In this document: positions 23,812 through 31,769 of the stretch, one piece after another
Layout of the letters: the number at the start of each line of letters is the position of its first letter
Numbering within the stretch: the first letter of the stretch is position 1
Source: Thermodesulfobacteriota bacterium
GTDB lineage: Bacteria; Desulfobacterota; WTBG01; CAIYCZ01; CAIRTM01
Assembly (NCBI GenBank): GCA_028282925.1
Contig: JANQGV010000019.1
Location: 1 to 32,224, forward strand
Length of the DNA: 32,224 nt
Reading direction: 5' to 3'
The notes under the pieces: model-generated
Database searches by the model: none
Told to the model about the DNA's origin: nothing
The model's input: the letters and a program-made list of their open reading frames with translations, nothing else
Made by a program: the position numbers and the translations under genes

Positions 23812-25029
23812 TCATGCGGAGTTCCGGGCACCCCGCATGATGCGGGAAATGTGTTGTATTTCCTGTTGATGCCCGGCAACATACTTCCGTATCGTTCTGC
23901 TGGCCCCGGGCCGGAGATGACAGGCCTTTTCCAGATGCTTAACCTGCTTGAGATATCTTTTCTTGTACTCAAGTGAAGCGGTTTCGGCTTCACGCGCCTT
24001 TTCAGTGCAAAACTGCTGTGCGATTTTTTTCACATATCCCGACACAGCATAATCGCACAACACACCCGCGGCATGAACATCGCGCACAATCCGGGCGACC
24101 CGTGAAAAGGCGGCACCCCGGGCCTCCCGGAGTTTATGCCGGCACAAAATCGTCATGATTTCAGCAATGCTCCCTGAAACGTCAAAATTGTAGAGTTCCC
24201 CAAGACCGTGCATTTGCTGAAGGCACTGGACAACAACGGCATAAAAGCGTTGGCGAGCCGGACTTCTCCGGCCGTGGAGAAAAAAGGTCTCCTGTGCGTC
24301 CCGGGCGATCTCAGCCCGGGAGTAACCGGACCGCAACGCAAGGGCTGCTACATCGTGCAAAACAGAATCCACCAGTGCCGCCACATCTTTTCGCAACAGG
24401 GGCGGCCTGCTCTGCTTATGGGCCTCATTCCAGACTTCCCGCAACACATCGGCCTCGCTGCACCCTGCGTCCTGTGCTCCTTCAGAAAGACGCTGCAGCA
24501 GATCGGCAACCTCTATTTCAAGCTTTGCCCTTTTTACCTCCTGAACCTTTGTCCGGCAAAAACGGCTCACCAGTTCACGAACGTCCGGTGCCGCATTATA
24601 CTGCCCGGCACTGGCCAGTTGCAGTATATGCCTGATGTTTTCTTCCACCCCGGATCCGGTCCTTGAATCGTCCCCGGGGGAAAACATCCCCTTGAAGGCG
24701 TCCTTCTTAATATCGGCTATTCTGCGCTCGGCCGCTTTACCGGCCGGAATCATATGGAAGGGGACAAAACCCTCCGACCGGCTCTTCCTGGGGAAGTGCG
24801 CCGAAAGATCATCAGCGGTTCTAAAGCTCCGCGAATACAAAACAGCATAGGCTTCACAGACCTGTTTGAACTTCTCCTCGGCAGTTTTGTCGCCGGGATT
24901 TCTGTCGGGGTGATATCTCAGTGCGGCGGCATGGTAGGCGGCTTTTATTTCTTCGGCCGTTGCTCCGACAGGCACGCCCAGAACGGAATAGTAATCGGCA
25001 CAGGCCGCTATAATGTCATGGTAAAGCAT
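23812..25029 (-). CDS. J-domain (DnaJ-like) protein with novel helical C-terminal part
   Basis: A 405-residue protein. The J domain spans about residues 12-68 ([23 protein letters not shown] at 40-42 in [10 protein letters not shown]), so it should stimulate an Hsp70 ATPase. There is no Gly/Phe region, zinc-finger or substrate-binding DnaJ domain. Residues 100-405 are helical and charged, with loosely repeated Cys/Arg-rich helices of the form [24 protein letters not shown] and [12 protein letters not shown]. No ribosome site is obvious at the ATG. It lies 37 bp downstream of the selenoprotein gene on the same strand, so the two may be co-transcribed. The C-terminal function is unknown. Confidence 0.8.
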   Translation of the reverse strand: MLYHDIIAACADYYSVLGVPVGATAEEIKAAYHAAALRYHPDRNPGDKTAEEKFKQVCEAYAVLYSRSFRTADDLSAHFPRKSRSEGFVPFHMIPAGKAAERRIADIKKDAFKGMFSPGDDSRTGSGVEENIRHILQLASAGQYNAAPDVRELVSRFCRTKVQEVKRAKLEIEVADLLQRLSEGAQDAGCSEADVLREVWNEAHKQSRPPLLRKDVAALVDSVLHDVAALALRSGYSRAEIARDAQETFFLHGRRSPARQRFYAVVVQCLQQMHGLGELYNFDVSGSIAEIMTILCRHKLREARGAAFSRVARIVRDVHAAGVLCDYAVSGYVKKIAQQFCTEKAREAETASLEYKKRYLKQVKHLEKACHLRPGASRTIRKYVAGHQQEIQHISRIMRGARNSA

Positions 25030-25066
25030 GGCTTGTTTTATTGTCGCAACTCTTTAGAGATCAGCC

Positions 25067-26167
25067 CTAAGGGGCCTGTTGTAAAAGCGCATCAATTTTG
25101 CTCTGCATTGCCGCTACATCAAGCCAGGTCTCTACGGTATCGACAATACCATCCTGCCTGATCAGATACGCGCAGTTAGGGCACGGGCCATACGTACACC
25201 ACACAGGATTATTGTCGTCGCCAGGCACAAGGTCGTCGATGAGTATCAACTGGTTTCCTTCCAGCAGCAATTTTGTATCCCGGGCTGCGGCAAGCCGTTC
25301 GGCATAGGTCAACGGCTGATGTTTGGAGCTGTATTCGCCCTCCCATACCGTGCCGGTATACGGACTGACATCCGGAGACTTGGGATGCGGCTCAATAACA
25401 TAGATATGCACGATGTGCACGCGGTCGGCATAGGTTTCCGATCCGGCGTAGGTCTTTTCGGCAAGCTCATTGAGAGCAGGCACGCTGCTCCGATAGGGCG
25501 GTCAGGTATAGGAACCGAATACCAGCAGCACCGGTTTTGTCTGAAGCAGGCCGGCCAGGCTGTATTCCTTTTGATCAGTGTCCTCCAGGCTGAATGCAAC
25601 GGCTTTTTCACCTTTGCTCAGCGCCGTTGTTAAAGACGCTTTGTTGCCGACGGTAAACTCCTTGTCCGGCCAGCCAAAACAGCCCGACTCCAGATCGTCG
25701 GACAGCTCGACATCATCCTCAATTTCAGTTTCATTGTCATCGTCGGTTTCGTTATCCGGGTCCGGATCCTCTGAAGAATTTTCACACATCCCGGTACCCT
25801 GCGAAGCAAAGTGACAGGCAACGCATTCCACGGCAGCGGTAAAGCCGTGTTTGTTTTGATGGCAGGCTATGCAGGCGTCTTCCCGGGAATGCGTGTGGGA
25901 GCCGTCGGTCTCACCGGGAACACAGGCACCGTTTGCCCCGTGGCAAACAACACATTCAGGGGGCGTATCGACGGTATGGTCTTCAACCGGAAGCACGTGA
26001 CAGGCACTGCAGTTTGGATTTTTCCAGCCCGGGTGTTCGGAATCAAGCACCTCGGGGTCGCCTCCATTCGGCAGATTACAGCCCGCAGCAACAAGTATCG
26101 CTGTGAGCAACGCCAAAAGCGCAAAAACAATTATACTCAATGCCTCTGCTTTTTTAAAAACATGCAT
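25067..26167 (-). CDS. Probable selenoprotein: tetrahaem cytochrome c lipoprotein fused to a deiodinase-like thioredoxin-fold domain
   Basis: One gene is proposed across an in-phase TGA at 25502-25504, read as selenocysteine (Sec222 of 366). Residues 1-30 are a lipoprotein signal ending VAAGC. Four CxxCH haem sites follow at 53-57, 72-76, 99-103 and 115-119, then an Asp/Glu-rich linker (about 130-165). The C-terminal half is a redoxin: VAFSLEDTDQKEYSLAGLL, PVLLVFGSYT-U-PPYRSSVPAL, then IVHIYVIEPHP and VWCTYGPCPNCAYLI. FGS-x-T-U-PP with a later Y-I-x-E-x-HP is the deiodinase signature. The start at 26167 has an AGGAGG site. The gene is exported and membrane-anchored, probably an electron-fed thiol/selenol reductase. 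If TGA were a true stop, the redoxin would lose its active site. The substrate is unknown. Confidence 0.75.
25473..25504 (-). promoter_or_regulatory. UGA codon and bacterial SECIS-like hairpin
   Basis: On the minus strand TGA (25504-25502) is followed after 10 nt by GGAGCAG (25491-25485), loop CGTGC and CTGCTCT (25479-25473). This gives a 7-bp stem with one G-U pair. The loop contains GU, and its G lies about 19 nt after the codon. This fits known bacterial SECIS elements, which sit just after the UGA inside the coding region and present a G/GU in a small apical loop to SelB. Confidence 0.65.
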
Positions 26168-26453
26168 ACCGCCCTCCCCTCCTGGTACCGCTCGGTTTTA
26201 AAATAGTCGGCAGACACTATTTGTATATAGCATCCCGACCGCCCCCGGGCAACCACCAAAGTTCCACCCCGTACACATTCACGGACACACCGCCTTATGA
26301 AAGCAAACGAAAACCTGAATATTCTGCACGTCTAAATACGCCAATGTGCTGTTTCCTTATGGGCAAAACTGTGCTACTATAGGTATGTTAAGGACAAAAT
26401 GCAAAACACCGTTCCAGTCCGGCTGGAGCACACTTGAACAAAAGGAGAACGTA
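26168..26453. other. Divergent intergenic region
   Basis: This 286-bp gap separates the divergent selenoprotein gene and the 123-aa gene. It contains no open frame of note. A weak -10-like TACTAT lies at 26375-26380 for the plus-strand gene. The minus strand has an AT-rich TGCTATATAC stretch that could serve the selenoprotein gene. No clear operator or riboswitch was found. Confidence 0.3.
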
Positions 26454-26825
26454 ATGGATACCAACAACCAGAATCCTGCTGCTGAAATTTCCTTCAACAA
26501 GGACAACCTGTACAAGGAGGAAACCTTTACGGATTTACAGTCCGGTTCGATCAAGCACCTTATACCTGTAAAAACAGACGGCTCCCCGGACGAAAGCCGC
26601 CCCCCCATGTTTATGGCCCAGGCCCAGATAATGTCGGCTGCCGGACCCCTGCCCATTCAGTGTGTTTTGGAAGCAAACAACCTCGAAGAAGCCATAGCTG
26701 CATTTCCAGGTGCGGTTAAGCAAACCGTTGATAAAATCATTGAAGAGGCCAAGCGGCTCCGGATGGAAGAAGCATCCAGGATCGTTGTACCGGACGCACA
26801 GACAACCAGTAAAATCATAACCTGA
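26454..26825 (+). CDS. Conserved cytoplasmic protein of unknown function
   Basis: A 123-residue acidic protein without signal peptide. The segment FTDLQSGSIKHLIPV, then SRPPMFMAQAQIM, LPIQCVLEANNLEEAIAAF and the helical EEAKRLRMEEASRIVVP form a strand-rich core followed by a long helix. I do not recognise a catalytic motif or a named domain. ATG 26454 is preceded by AAAGGAG. The frame extends upstream to 26346 but without support. It is 41 bp upstream of the next unknown gene and probably co-transcribed with it. Confidence 0.7.
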   Translation: MDTNNQNPAAEISFNKDNLYKEETFTDLQSGSIKHLIPVKTDGSPDESRPPMFMAQAQIMSAAGPLPIQCVLEANNLEEAIAAFPGAVKQTVDKIIEEAKRLRMEEASRIVVPDAQTTSKIIT

Positions 26826-26866
26826 CGGCAGATTCTTCTCGTTGCATGGCACCGGGGCGCACCACC

Positions 26867-27439
26867 ATGGAAAAAATTGTTCAACTCTGTGCGGATGCGC
26901 GGCAGTGTGGGTATATCCGCCTTTCCGCTCTCAGCGAAGTGCTGGCCGCGGACAACGGATACGCCCGGCAGGCCCTTGAACGCCTGTACTCAGACAGCGG
27001 CTGCTTTGAACTCAGCGGTAAATCGTTTGATGAAATCATCCAAAGCGTTCAGGGGGGTCAGAGCGAATCTCTCAGGCTTCTTATGCAGGGCCCTTCCCGG
27101 AAAAACAAAAAAAACGAGGTTGACCGGGAGCAACAGCTTTTGGAAGAGCTGCGTGCCATCGCTGCACAGGAAAAAGGAGAAGCTGAAACCGGACGGCCCG
27201 AAGACGTTTTCTGGCGTGCGGCCATATGGACATGGATATTAAGGTCATGGGGCGGTATAGAAAACACTACCGCCCCAACGCTTTCTCTCTACTACCGGAC
27301 ACCGTCCGGTGATTTTGCCCCCATCGGGTCGACCTTTCAGCCGAACTGGCACCACAATGTACGGCTGGACGATCTGCGGTCCCTTTTTTCACGCCATGGC
27401 ATACCCCTTCCGGGCCGACTCTTTTCCGACGGGCGGTGA
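26867..27439 (+). CDS. Protein of unknown function
   Basis: A 190-residue soluble protein. The N-terminal 60 residues look like a small winged-helix-type bundle (MEKIVQLCADARQCGYIRLSA, YARQALERLYSDSGCFEL). Residues 85-110 are a charged helix, and the C-terminal part contains FWRAAIWTWILRSWGG and DDLRSLFSRHGIPLPG. No named family is recognised. Two in-frame ATGs exist, 26846 and 26867; neither has a strong ribosome site, and 26867 is chosen because a G-rich stretch lies upstream. Codon usage is like that of its neighbours. Confidence 0.55.
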   Translation: MEKIVQLCADARQCGYIRLSALSEVLAADNGYARQALERLYSDSGCFELSGKSFDEIIQSVQGGQSESLRLLMQGPSRKNKKNEVDREQQLLEELRAIAAQEKGEAETGRPEDVFWRAAIWTWILRSWGGIENTTAPTLSLYYRTPSGDFAPIGSTFQPNWHHNVRLDDLRSLFSRHGIPLPGRLFSDGR

Positions 27440-27481
27440 AATGCCCATTCCGGCCGACCCAACACGGCCCCACACCTCTGC

Positions 27482-27583
27482 CTATTCAGTTTAACCTTTG
27501 ATGCCGCCGTCGGGACCGGGTTCAACAGCGAAATCACCAATTATGACTATTCGGGCACCCTCGGGTTTACTCTGCTGTTTTAA
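27482..27583 (+). pseudogene. Relic of an outer-membrane beta-barrel C-terminus
   Basis: The frame from about 27482 to the TAA at 27581-27583 reads LTFDAAVGTGFNSEITNYDY followed by SGTLGFTLLF. This looks like the last two strands of an outer-membrane barrel (as in MetA-pathway-type transporters), with the terminal phenylalanine needed for BAM-dependent insertion. No start codon, signal peptide or upstream barrel is present: the same frame is closed at 27437-27439 by the stop of the preceding unrelated gene. It is probably the 3' remnant of a deleted gene. Confidence 0.45.
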
Positions 27584-27604
27584 ACACCCCTGAACCAAAC
27601 CGCC

Positions 27605-28366
27605 TCAACCTTTTGTAAGCGTCGTATCCATGAGATAGCGCGGCTGCACATTGCCCAGTGCATGCAACAGGCTGGCCTTTATTTTTGGGTTCTCTTTTTC
27701 AAGGGTCGTGAGGAGCTTTTTCATGCGCTGCCGTTGCAGATCGCCGCTGCCGCAGACCGGGCAGGCACAGGATATGACCGGGAAATTGTTCTGCTTCGAA
27801 AAACGCCTGATGTCATCTTCCGGAACATACACCAGCGGCCTGATAACGGTGTGCAGCTTGTTGTCGGCCTGCATACACGGGCTCATGGCCGCCAGCTTGC
27901 CTGCAAAAAACTGGTTCAGCAGCAGCGTTTCAATAAAATCATCCAGGTGATGCCCCAGGGCGATTTTATTACACCCCATTTTTTCGGCCTCGGTATACAA
28001 CACCCCCCGGCGCAGCCGGGCGCAAAATGCGCAGTAGGACGTGCCGGGGTTGATCTTTTCCTCAACAATCCGGCTATACCCTGCCGTTACCAGGTTGAGG
28101 GTAAAACCATGGCTCCGCAGGTATTCCTCGACAATATCGGTACGATAGCCGGGATAGCCCGGGTCGACAGTCACGGCGGTTAGGCGAAATGAAACCGGTG
28201 CCCGCTGCCACAAAACCTCCAGCATATGCAGCAGGGCATAGGAATCTTTACCGCCGGAAACGGCCACGGCAATATGGTCGCCCTCTTCTATCAGGTTAAA
28301 ATCTCCGATAGCCTTGCCGGTCAGGCGCTTGATCTTGTTGAACAGTCTGTTTACGGTTAGTGCCAT
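27605..28366 (-). CDS. ttcA: tRNA 2-thiocytidine biosynthesis protein TtcA
   Basis: A 253-residue ATP-PPase that thiolates cytidine 32 in certain tRNAs using an Fe-S cluster. The PP-loop SGGKDS is at residues 37-42. The cluster cysteines lie in SYCAFCARLRRG and in SCACPVCGSGDLQ, and the family segment LGHHLDDFIETLLLNQFF is intact. The length is slightly below the E. coli protein but the domain is complete. ATG 28366 has an AGGA site 5 nt upstream. It is a single gene, convergent with the unknown genes on its 3' side. Confidence 0.93.
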   Translation of the reverse strand: MALTVNRLFNKIKRLTGKAIGDFNLIEEGDHIAVAVSGGKDSYALLHMLEVLWQRAPVSFRLTAVTVDPGYPGYRTDIVEEYLRSHGFTLNLVTAGYSRIVEEKINPGTSYCAFCARLRRGVLYTEAEKMGCNKIALGHHLDDFIETLLLNQFFAGKLAAMSPCMQADNKLHTVIRPLVYVPEDDIRRFSKQNNFPVISCACPVCGSGDLQRQRMKKLLTTLEKENPKIKASLLHALGNVQPRYLMDTTLTKG

Positions 28367-28625
28367 AATTTCCTGGTAAAAAACACCTAAACCAAAAAAA
28401 TCTCGTTATTACGAGTAAGTACAGAGTAATTTAGTCCTGTTTTCCAGTATATGCTAATGATCAGGGGTTTTCTTTCGATGATATATAGTATTAAACAAAA
28501 TTCCGGGTTTTGGTGCCCGGCAGATGTATTAGTATATAACGTTGGCAGGTTTTATCCAGCACTTTTAAGAAACAGCCTTCTTACAACCTTTTGCAAAGCC
28601 TGACGCATAAAGGACCTGTGTATCG
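28367..28625. other. Divergent intergenic region with inverted repeat
   Basis: This 259-bp gap between ttcA and the DUF4388 gene is AT-rich. It holds CCGGG (28503-28507) and CCCGG (28516-28520) as a small inverted repeat without a T-run. TA-rich stretches on either side (GATATATAGTATT, AGTATATAAC) could be promoters for the rightward gene. No gene is seen. Confidence 0.3.
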
Positions 28626-29789
28626 ATGATTGTACTGAAAGGCAATCTGGAGCATATCTATCTGGCCAGCATTCTACAGCTCCTCTGCAACGATAAAAAA
28701 AGCGGGATGCTGCGGGTCTGGAATGCTGAGGATGAAGTTCGGATTTTTCTGGATCACGGCACCATTGTGTACTCCATGGGGTCTCAGAAGGCGACCCGCC
28801 TGGGCTACCTGCTCAGGAGCGAAGGCCTGATTCCCCAGGACCAGCTCTGGCACTGCCTGCAAATGGCCCGCGAACGCAAAGAAGCCCTGGGGAAAATCCT
28901 CATCGAGCAGGGCCTCATCACCGAGGAAAAACTGGAAGAACTCAACAGTTGGAAAGTGGAGCAAACCCTCTACAGCCTCTTCCTGTGGAAAGAGGGTGAT
29001 TTTGAGTTTCTCGATAAAGAACTCGACCTCGAAGGGCACATCCTCACCCAGGTCGATACCATGGAAGTCATCCTGGAAGCCTCCCGTCGCGCCGATGAAA
29101 TGTCGGTAATCAGGGAAGAGCTTCCTAATGATACACTTATTCTTACCCTCACCGACAAAGCACATACACACCAGGAAACCTTTGACGATGACACCCGCAG
29201 CATCATAACCCTGATAGACGGAAACAAGTCGATTAAGGATATTATCAACTACAGCAAATGCGACAGCTTCACCGTTTTTAAAATCCTGGGCCACCTGACC
29301 GAATCGGGCCTGGTCGTCAAAACCAGGAAACAGGTTGAAAAGAATAGCGAGGCGCCCGCCATTCATTTCACCACAATTGTTCAGGTGTATTACGATGCCA
29401 TGACCACGGTCTGTGACAAGATAGGGGAGAAAGCCGCCGACCTGTCCGCCGACATATATGTCCAGTGCCTGGAGGAACTCGAGCCCCGGCAGCAGCAGAT
29501 CCTCAGCGATTTCAGCCTGATGTTCACGGCCGAAAAAAACATGCAGGAAATGGAAGAAAAAATGGCCGCATTCAAAAACCCTTCCGAGGGATGCCTGTTC
29601 CTCATCAGCACCTTCGACGACCTGCTGCTCAACCTCCTCAGCAGCCACAAAACCCTGGTGGGCGAAAAGGAAAACCGGGAGATTCTGCAGGAGGTGGAGA
29701 ACAAACTTTCCGTCCTGCACTACCTGCGTAAAGATTCTTCATGCGGTATTGAGATCATTTCCTCGGAAGCCAACCCCACCTATAAATAA
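28626..29789 (+). CDS. DUF4388 (PATAN-type) domain protein
   Basis: A 387-residue cytoplasmic protein. Residues 1-95 show the DUF4388 pattern: KGNLEHIYLASILQLLCNDK, SGMLRVWNAEDEVRIFLDHG, TIVYS and a LGYLLRSEGLIPQDQL helix pair. The second half (LGKILIEQGLITEEKLEEL, then LYSLFLWKEGDFEF) continues the same module, and a winged-helix-like region lies around SIKDIINYSKCDSFTVFKILGHL. Residues 240-387 are helical. DUF4388 proteins occur with gliding, chemotaxis-like and two-component systems, probably as adaptors. The gene starts at ATG 28626 with a weak ribosome site. It is followed by a cytochrome gene 107 bp on. Confidence 0.82.
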   Translation: MIVLKGNLEHIYLASILQLLCNDKKSGMLRVWNAEDEVRIFLDHGTIVYSMGSQKATRLGYLLRSEGLIPQDQLWHCLQMARERKEALGKILIEQGLITEEKLEELNSWKVEQTLYSLFLWKEGDFEFLDKELDLEGHILTQVDTMEVILEASRRADEMSVIREELPNDTLILTLTDKAHTHQETFDDDTRSIITLIDGNKSIKDIINYSKCDSFTVFKILGHLTESGLVVKTRKQVEKNSEAPAIHFTTIVQVYYDAMTTVCDKIGEKAADLSADIYVQCLEELEPRQQQILSDFSLMFTAEKNMQEMEEKMAAFKNPSEGCLFLISTFDDLLLNLLSSHKTLVGEKENREILQEVENKLSVLHYLRKDSSCGIEIISSEANPTYK

Positions 29790-29896
29790 TACAGGGTGGT
29801 GCACTGATCCCGACCCCCCTTTATAACTTGACACCCTGTTTTTATTTTCCTACACTTCACCCGGCATATAACCATATTTTACAGGGGGATAAAATC

Positions 29897-30475
29897 ATGG
29901 CACAAAAAATATGTACGCTTATCGTAACCACCACCAGTATTCTTCTCATAACGCTCTCTGCCTACGCCCAGCAGGGTGATGCCGAAAACGGGGAAACCCT
30001 CTATTCCCGGCAATGCGCTTCGTGCCACGGTGCCGAAGGCGGAGGCGGTATCGGTCCGTCCCTGGTCGGCTGCGGCACCTGCAACTCGGAAGAATCGCTC
30101 TTCGACAAAATCGACAAAGACATGCCCGTGGGAAATCCATCCGGCTGTACCGACTCCTGCGCCCGGGACATAGCCGCATATATCTTCCAGGTTTTCAACG
30201 GGGAACCCTCCACAACAACAACCACCGTCCCGGCTGAACCGCAATGCCCGGCAGAAGTTATTTACGGACCAGCTTCCGAAGAAGCGGAGCTGCTGCGCCG
30301 ATATCGCGACAGGGTGCTTGCCGTCGGTCCGTCCGGACAAAAGCTGATACGGATCTATTATACCCTGGAAGGCCCCTTGGTCCAGGCCATGCAAACAAAC
30401 GCCCGGTTCAAAGCGCTCTGCAAAAAACAGTGTGATGCACTGATACCCATTATAGAAATGCAGCTTAACAGGTAG
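29897..30475 (+). CDS. Periplasmic monohaem cytochrome c with CFI-box-like C-terminal domain
   Basis: A 192-residue exported protein. The signal peptide ends at AYA (residues 1-24). A class I cytochrome c follows, with the haem site CASCH (40-44) and a likely axial Met in DKDMPVG. A Thr-rich linker (STTTTTVPAEPQ) leads to a C-terminal domain from C117: CPAEVIYG, EAELLRRYRDRVLAVGPSGQ, IRIYYTLEGPLVQAM and ALIPII. This follows the CFI-box C-terminal pattern, but the usual CFIATAAYG start is changed to CPAEVIYG. ATG 29897 is chosen because the signal peptide begins there and a GGGG site lies upstream. It may carry electrons; the partner is unknown. Confidence 0.85.
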   Translation: MAQKICTLIVTTTSILLITLSAYAQQGDAENGETLYSRQCASCHGAEGGGGIGPSLVGCGTCNSEESLFDKIDKDMPVGNPSGCTDSCARDIAAYIFQVFNGEPSTTTTTVPAEPQCPAEVIYGPASEEAELLRRYRDRVLAVGPSGQKLIRIYYTLEGPLVQAMQTNARFKALCKKQCDALIPIIEMQLNR

Positions 30476-30593
30476 ACTGTCTGAGAACATGCACCCTCCG
30501 TAGCATGCTACTGCGGAGGACAGGCCCATCTACTGTGTTGCTCTCAACCCTGTGTCATTGCAGCATACAGCCAGGTTGGTTTAGCTTTGATTA

Positions 30594-31010
30594 GTTACGG
30601 GCTTTCTTGATTCCCATTGCAACGCAGCCGAGTGCAGCGATTTCAGGAGGAAATAAGGGTCGACATGTTTGAGCCCTGTTCTTCAGGGGCGAGTTTGTTG
30701 ACCCGCCGACTGAAATCGTGCCGCGAGGGTATCCCGCTTAGGCCCAAAACAAGCGAGGATTCGTAGCGAGGGGACTGAAATGCTCGGAGATACTGGCTGC
30801 ACGGACCGGAAGCCGAAGAATCGTACTCATCTGTACGTTGATGAGGCTGCAGGGAGTACAGACTGTAGATTTGGGCATTACGGCAGCCGCAGTAGAATTT
30901 TTCGCTTGATTTGGGCCTAGGGCGGGACACGTTGCAGGCGCCATTTCTTTCCCCCCTTTCTTTGAGGCGAACAAAGAAAGGGGGTAGAAGACGCGTAGCG
31001 TCTTATAATT
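30594..31010. repeat. R2 repeat, copy 3, split by an R3 element
   Basis: The left half (GTTACGGGCTTTCTTGATTC to GAGGGTATCCCGCT, 30594-30738) and the right half (GGGCGGGACACGTTGCAGG to GACGCGTAGCGTCTTATAA, 30920-31010) match R2 copies 1 and 2. Between them sits a complete R3 element. The end lies 40 bp from the stop codon of sfsA. The 574-bp gap between genes otherwise holds about 110 bp of unremarkable DNA. Confidence 0.8.
30739..30919. mobile_element. R3 MITE-like element, full-length copy, inserted in R2
   Basis: The 181-bp unit begins TAGGCCCAAAACAAGCGAGG and ends TCGCTTGATTTGGGCCTA, so it has inverted ends of about 16 bp and TA at both borders. This resembles non-autonomous elements mobilised by IS630/Tc1-type transposases, which duplicate TA. 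There is no coding capacity. Related copies lie at 23707-23809 and 21583-21660, and a 30-bp end fragment lies inside R1 near 14230. Confidence 0.65.
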
Positions 31011-31049
31011 ATAATAGTGAAGAAGAAGGATGTTTTCCAGCAGCCCTTG

Positions 31050-31769
31050 CTACAACTCTATAGGAATAGCTTCCTCTAAACTGACCGCCTCCGGCGTCAC
31101 TTCCGTCCGATACGCAACCGCCCGGACCCCATTCTGCAGAACCCTGCGCAGGGTTTCACCGTACAGCGGGTCTATGGAATCGGCCGGGCGCAGCACCCTG
31201 CCGTCTCCACGCTGAACAATATAGACCATCCAGGCCTCATTTCCTTCCCGAACAATTTCCGCCAGATGCTCCAGGTGCTTTGTGCCTCGGGAGGTGACGG
31301 CATCGGGAAACTCGGCAATGCCCTGCTGCACCATGGTGACGTTTTTCACCTCGATATAGCAGAGCCGCCCCATTCGCTCCAGCAACAGATCGATTCGGCT
31401 GTGCGGCCCGTAGGGGGCTTCGCGGCGCTGGAACGTCCACCCGTCAAACTCCGGCAAAGCCGACTCACGCACGGCTCTTTCCACCAGCCGGTTCGGCAAA
31501 ATCGTATTGATGCCGACCCACACCTTTCCGGCCTGCAACAGTTCCCACGACCAGCCCGTCTTGCGTTTCGGGTCTTTTGCTTTGGAAAGCAGCACCGGAC
31601 TGCCGGGATCGCTGCATGTCTTCATGGACCCGGAGTTGGGACAATGGGCGGTTACCGTTTCTCCGTCGGGAAGTTCAACATCAGCCAGAAAACGTTTGTA
31701 GCGCCTGACCAGCACACCCGGGTACAGGGGTTTCGGCAGGGCGATTGACACCTTTTTATTCAAAAGCAT
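31050..31769 (-). CDS. sfsA: SfsA family DNA/RNA nuclease
   Basis: A protein of about 239 residues of the SfsA family (sugar fermentation stimulation protein), with an N-terminal OB-fold and a PD-(D/E)XK-type nuclease core. Family signatures are RRYKRFLADVELPDGE, TAHCPNSGSM, SRIDLLLE and the catalytic CYIEVKNVTM, then FPDAVTSRGTKHLEHL. The start is uncertain. TTG 31784 is in frame but would be nearly leaderless if the TATAAT at 31797-31792 (minus) is the -10 box. ATG 31769 is preferred, although no ribosome site is clear. It is a single gene; its 3' side faces repeat R2. Confidence 0.92.
   Translation of the reverse strand: MLLNKKVSIALPKPLYPGVLVRRYKRFLADVELPDGETVTAHCPNSGSMKTCSDPGSPVLLSKAKDPKRKTGWSWELLQAGKVWVGINTILPNRLVERAVRESALPEFDGWTFQRREAPYGPHSRIDLLLERMGRLCYIEVKNVTMVQQGIAEFPDAVTSRGTKHLEHLAEIVREGNEAWMVYIVQRGDGRVLRPADSIDPLYGETLRRVLQNGVRAVAYRTEVTPEAVSLEEAIPIEL

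Noticed and set aside
25067-25483. A separate gene starting at GTG 25483 for the C-terminal redoxin half
   Set aside because: That start would drop the active-site loop, has no ribosome site and lies in phase with the upstream frame; one gene through UGA explains everything better.
27437-27583. A second possible in-frame TGA readthrough joining the gene at 26867 to the barrel-like tail
   Set aside because: The phase matches by chance (one in three). There is no Sec-type redox motif around the TGA, and a soluble protein with a barrel C-terminus makes no sense.
28674-29720. A 348-codon open frame on the minus strand inside the DUF4388 gene
   Set aside because: It is antisense to a supported gene and its product shows no domain; it is a compositional shadow.
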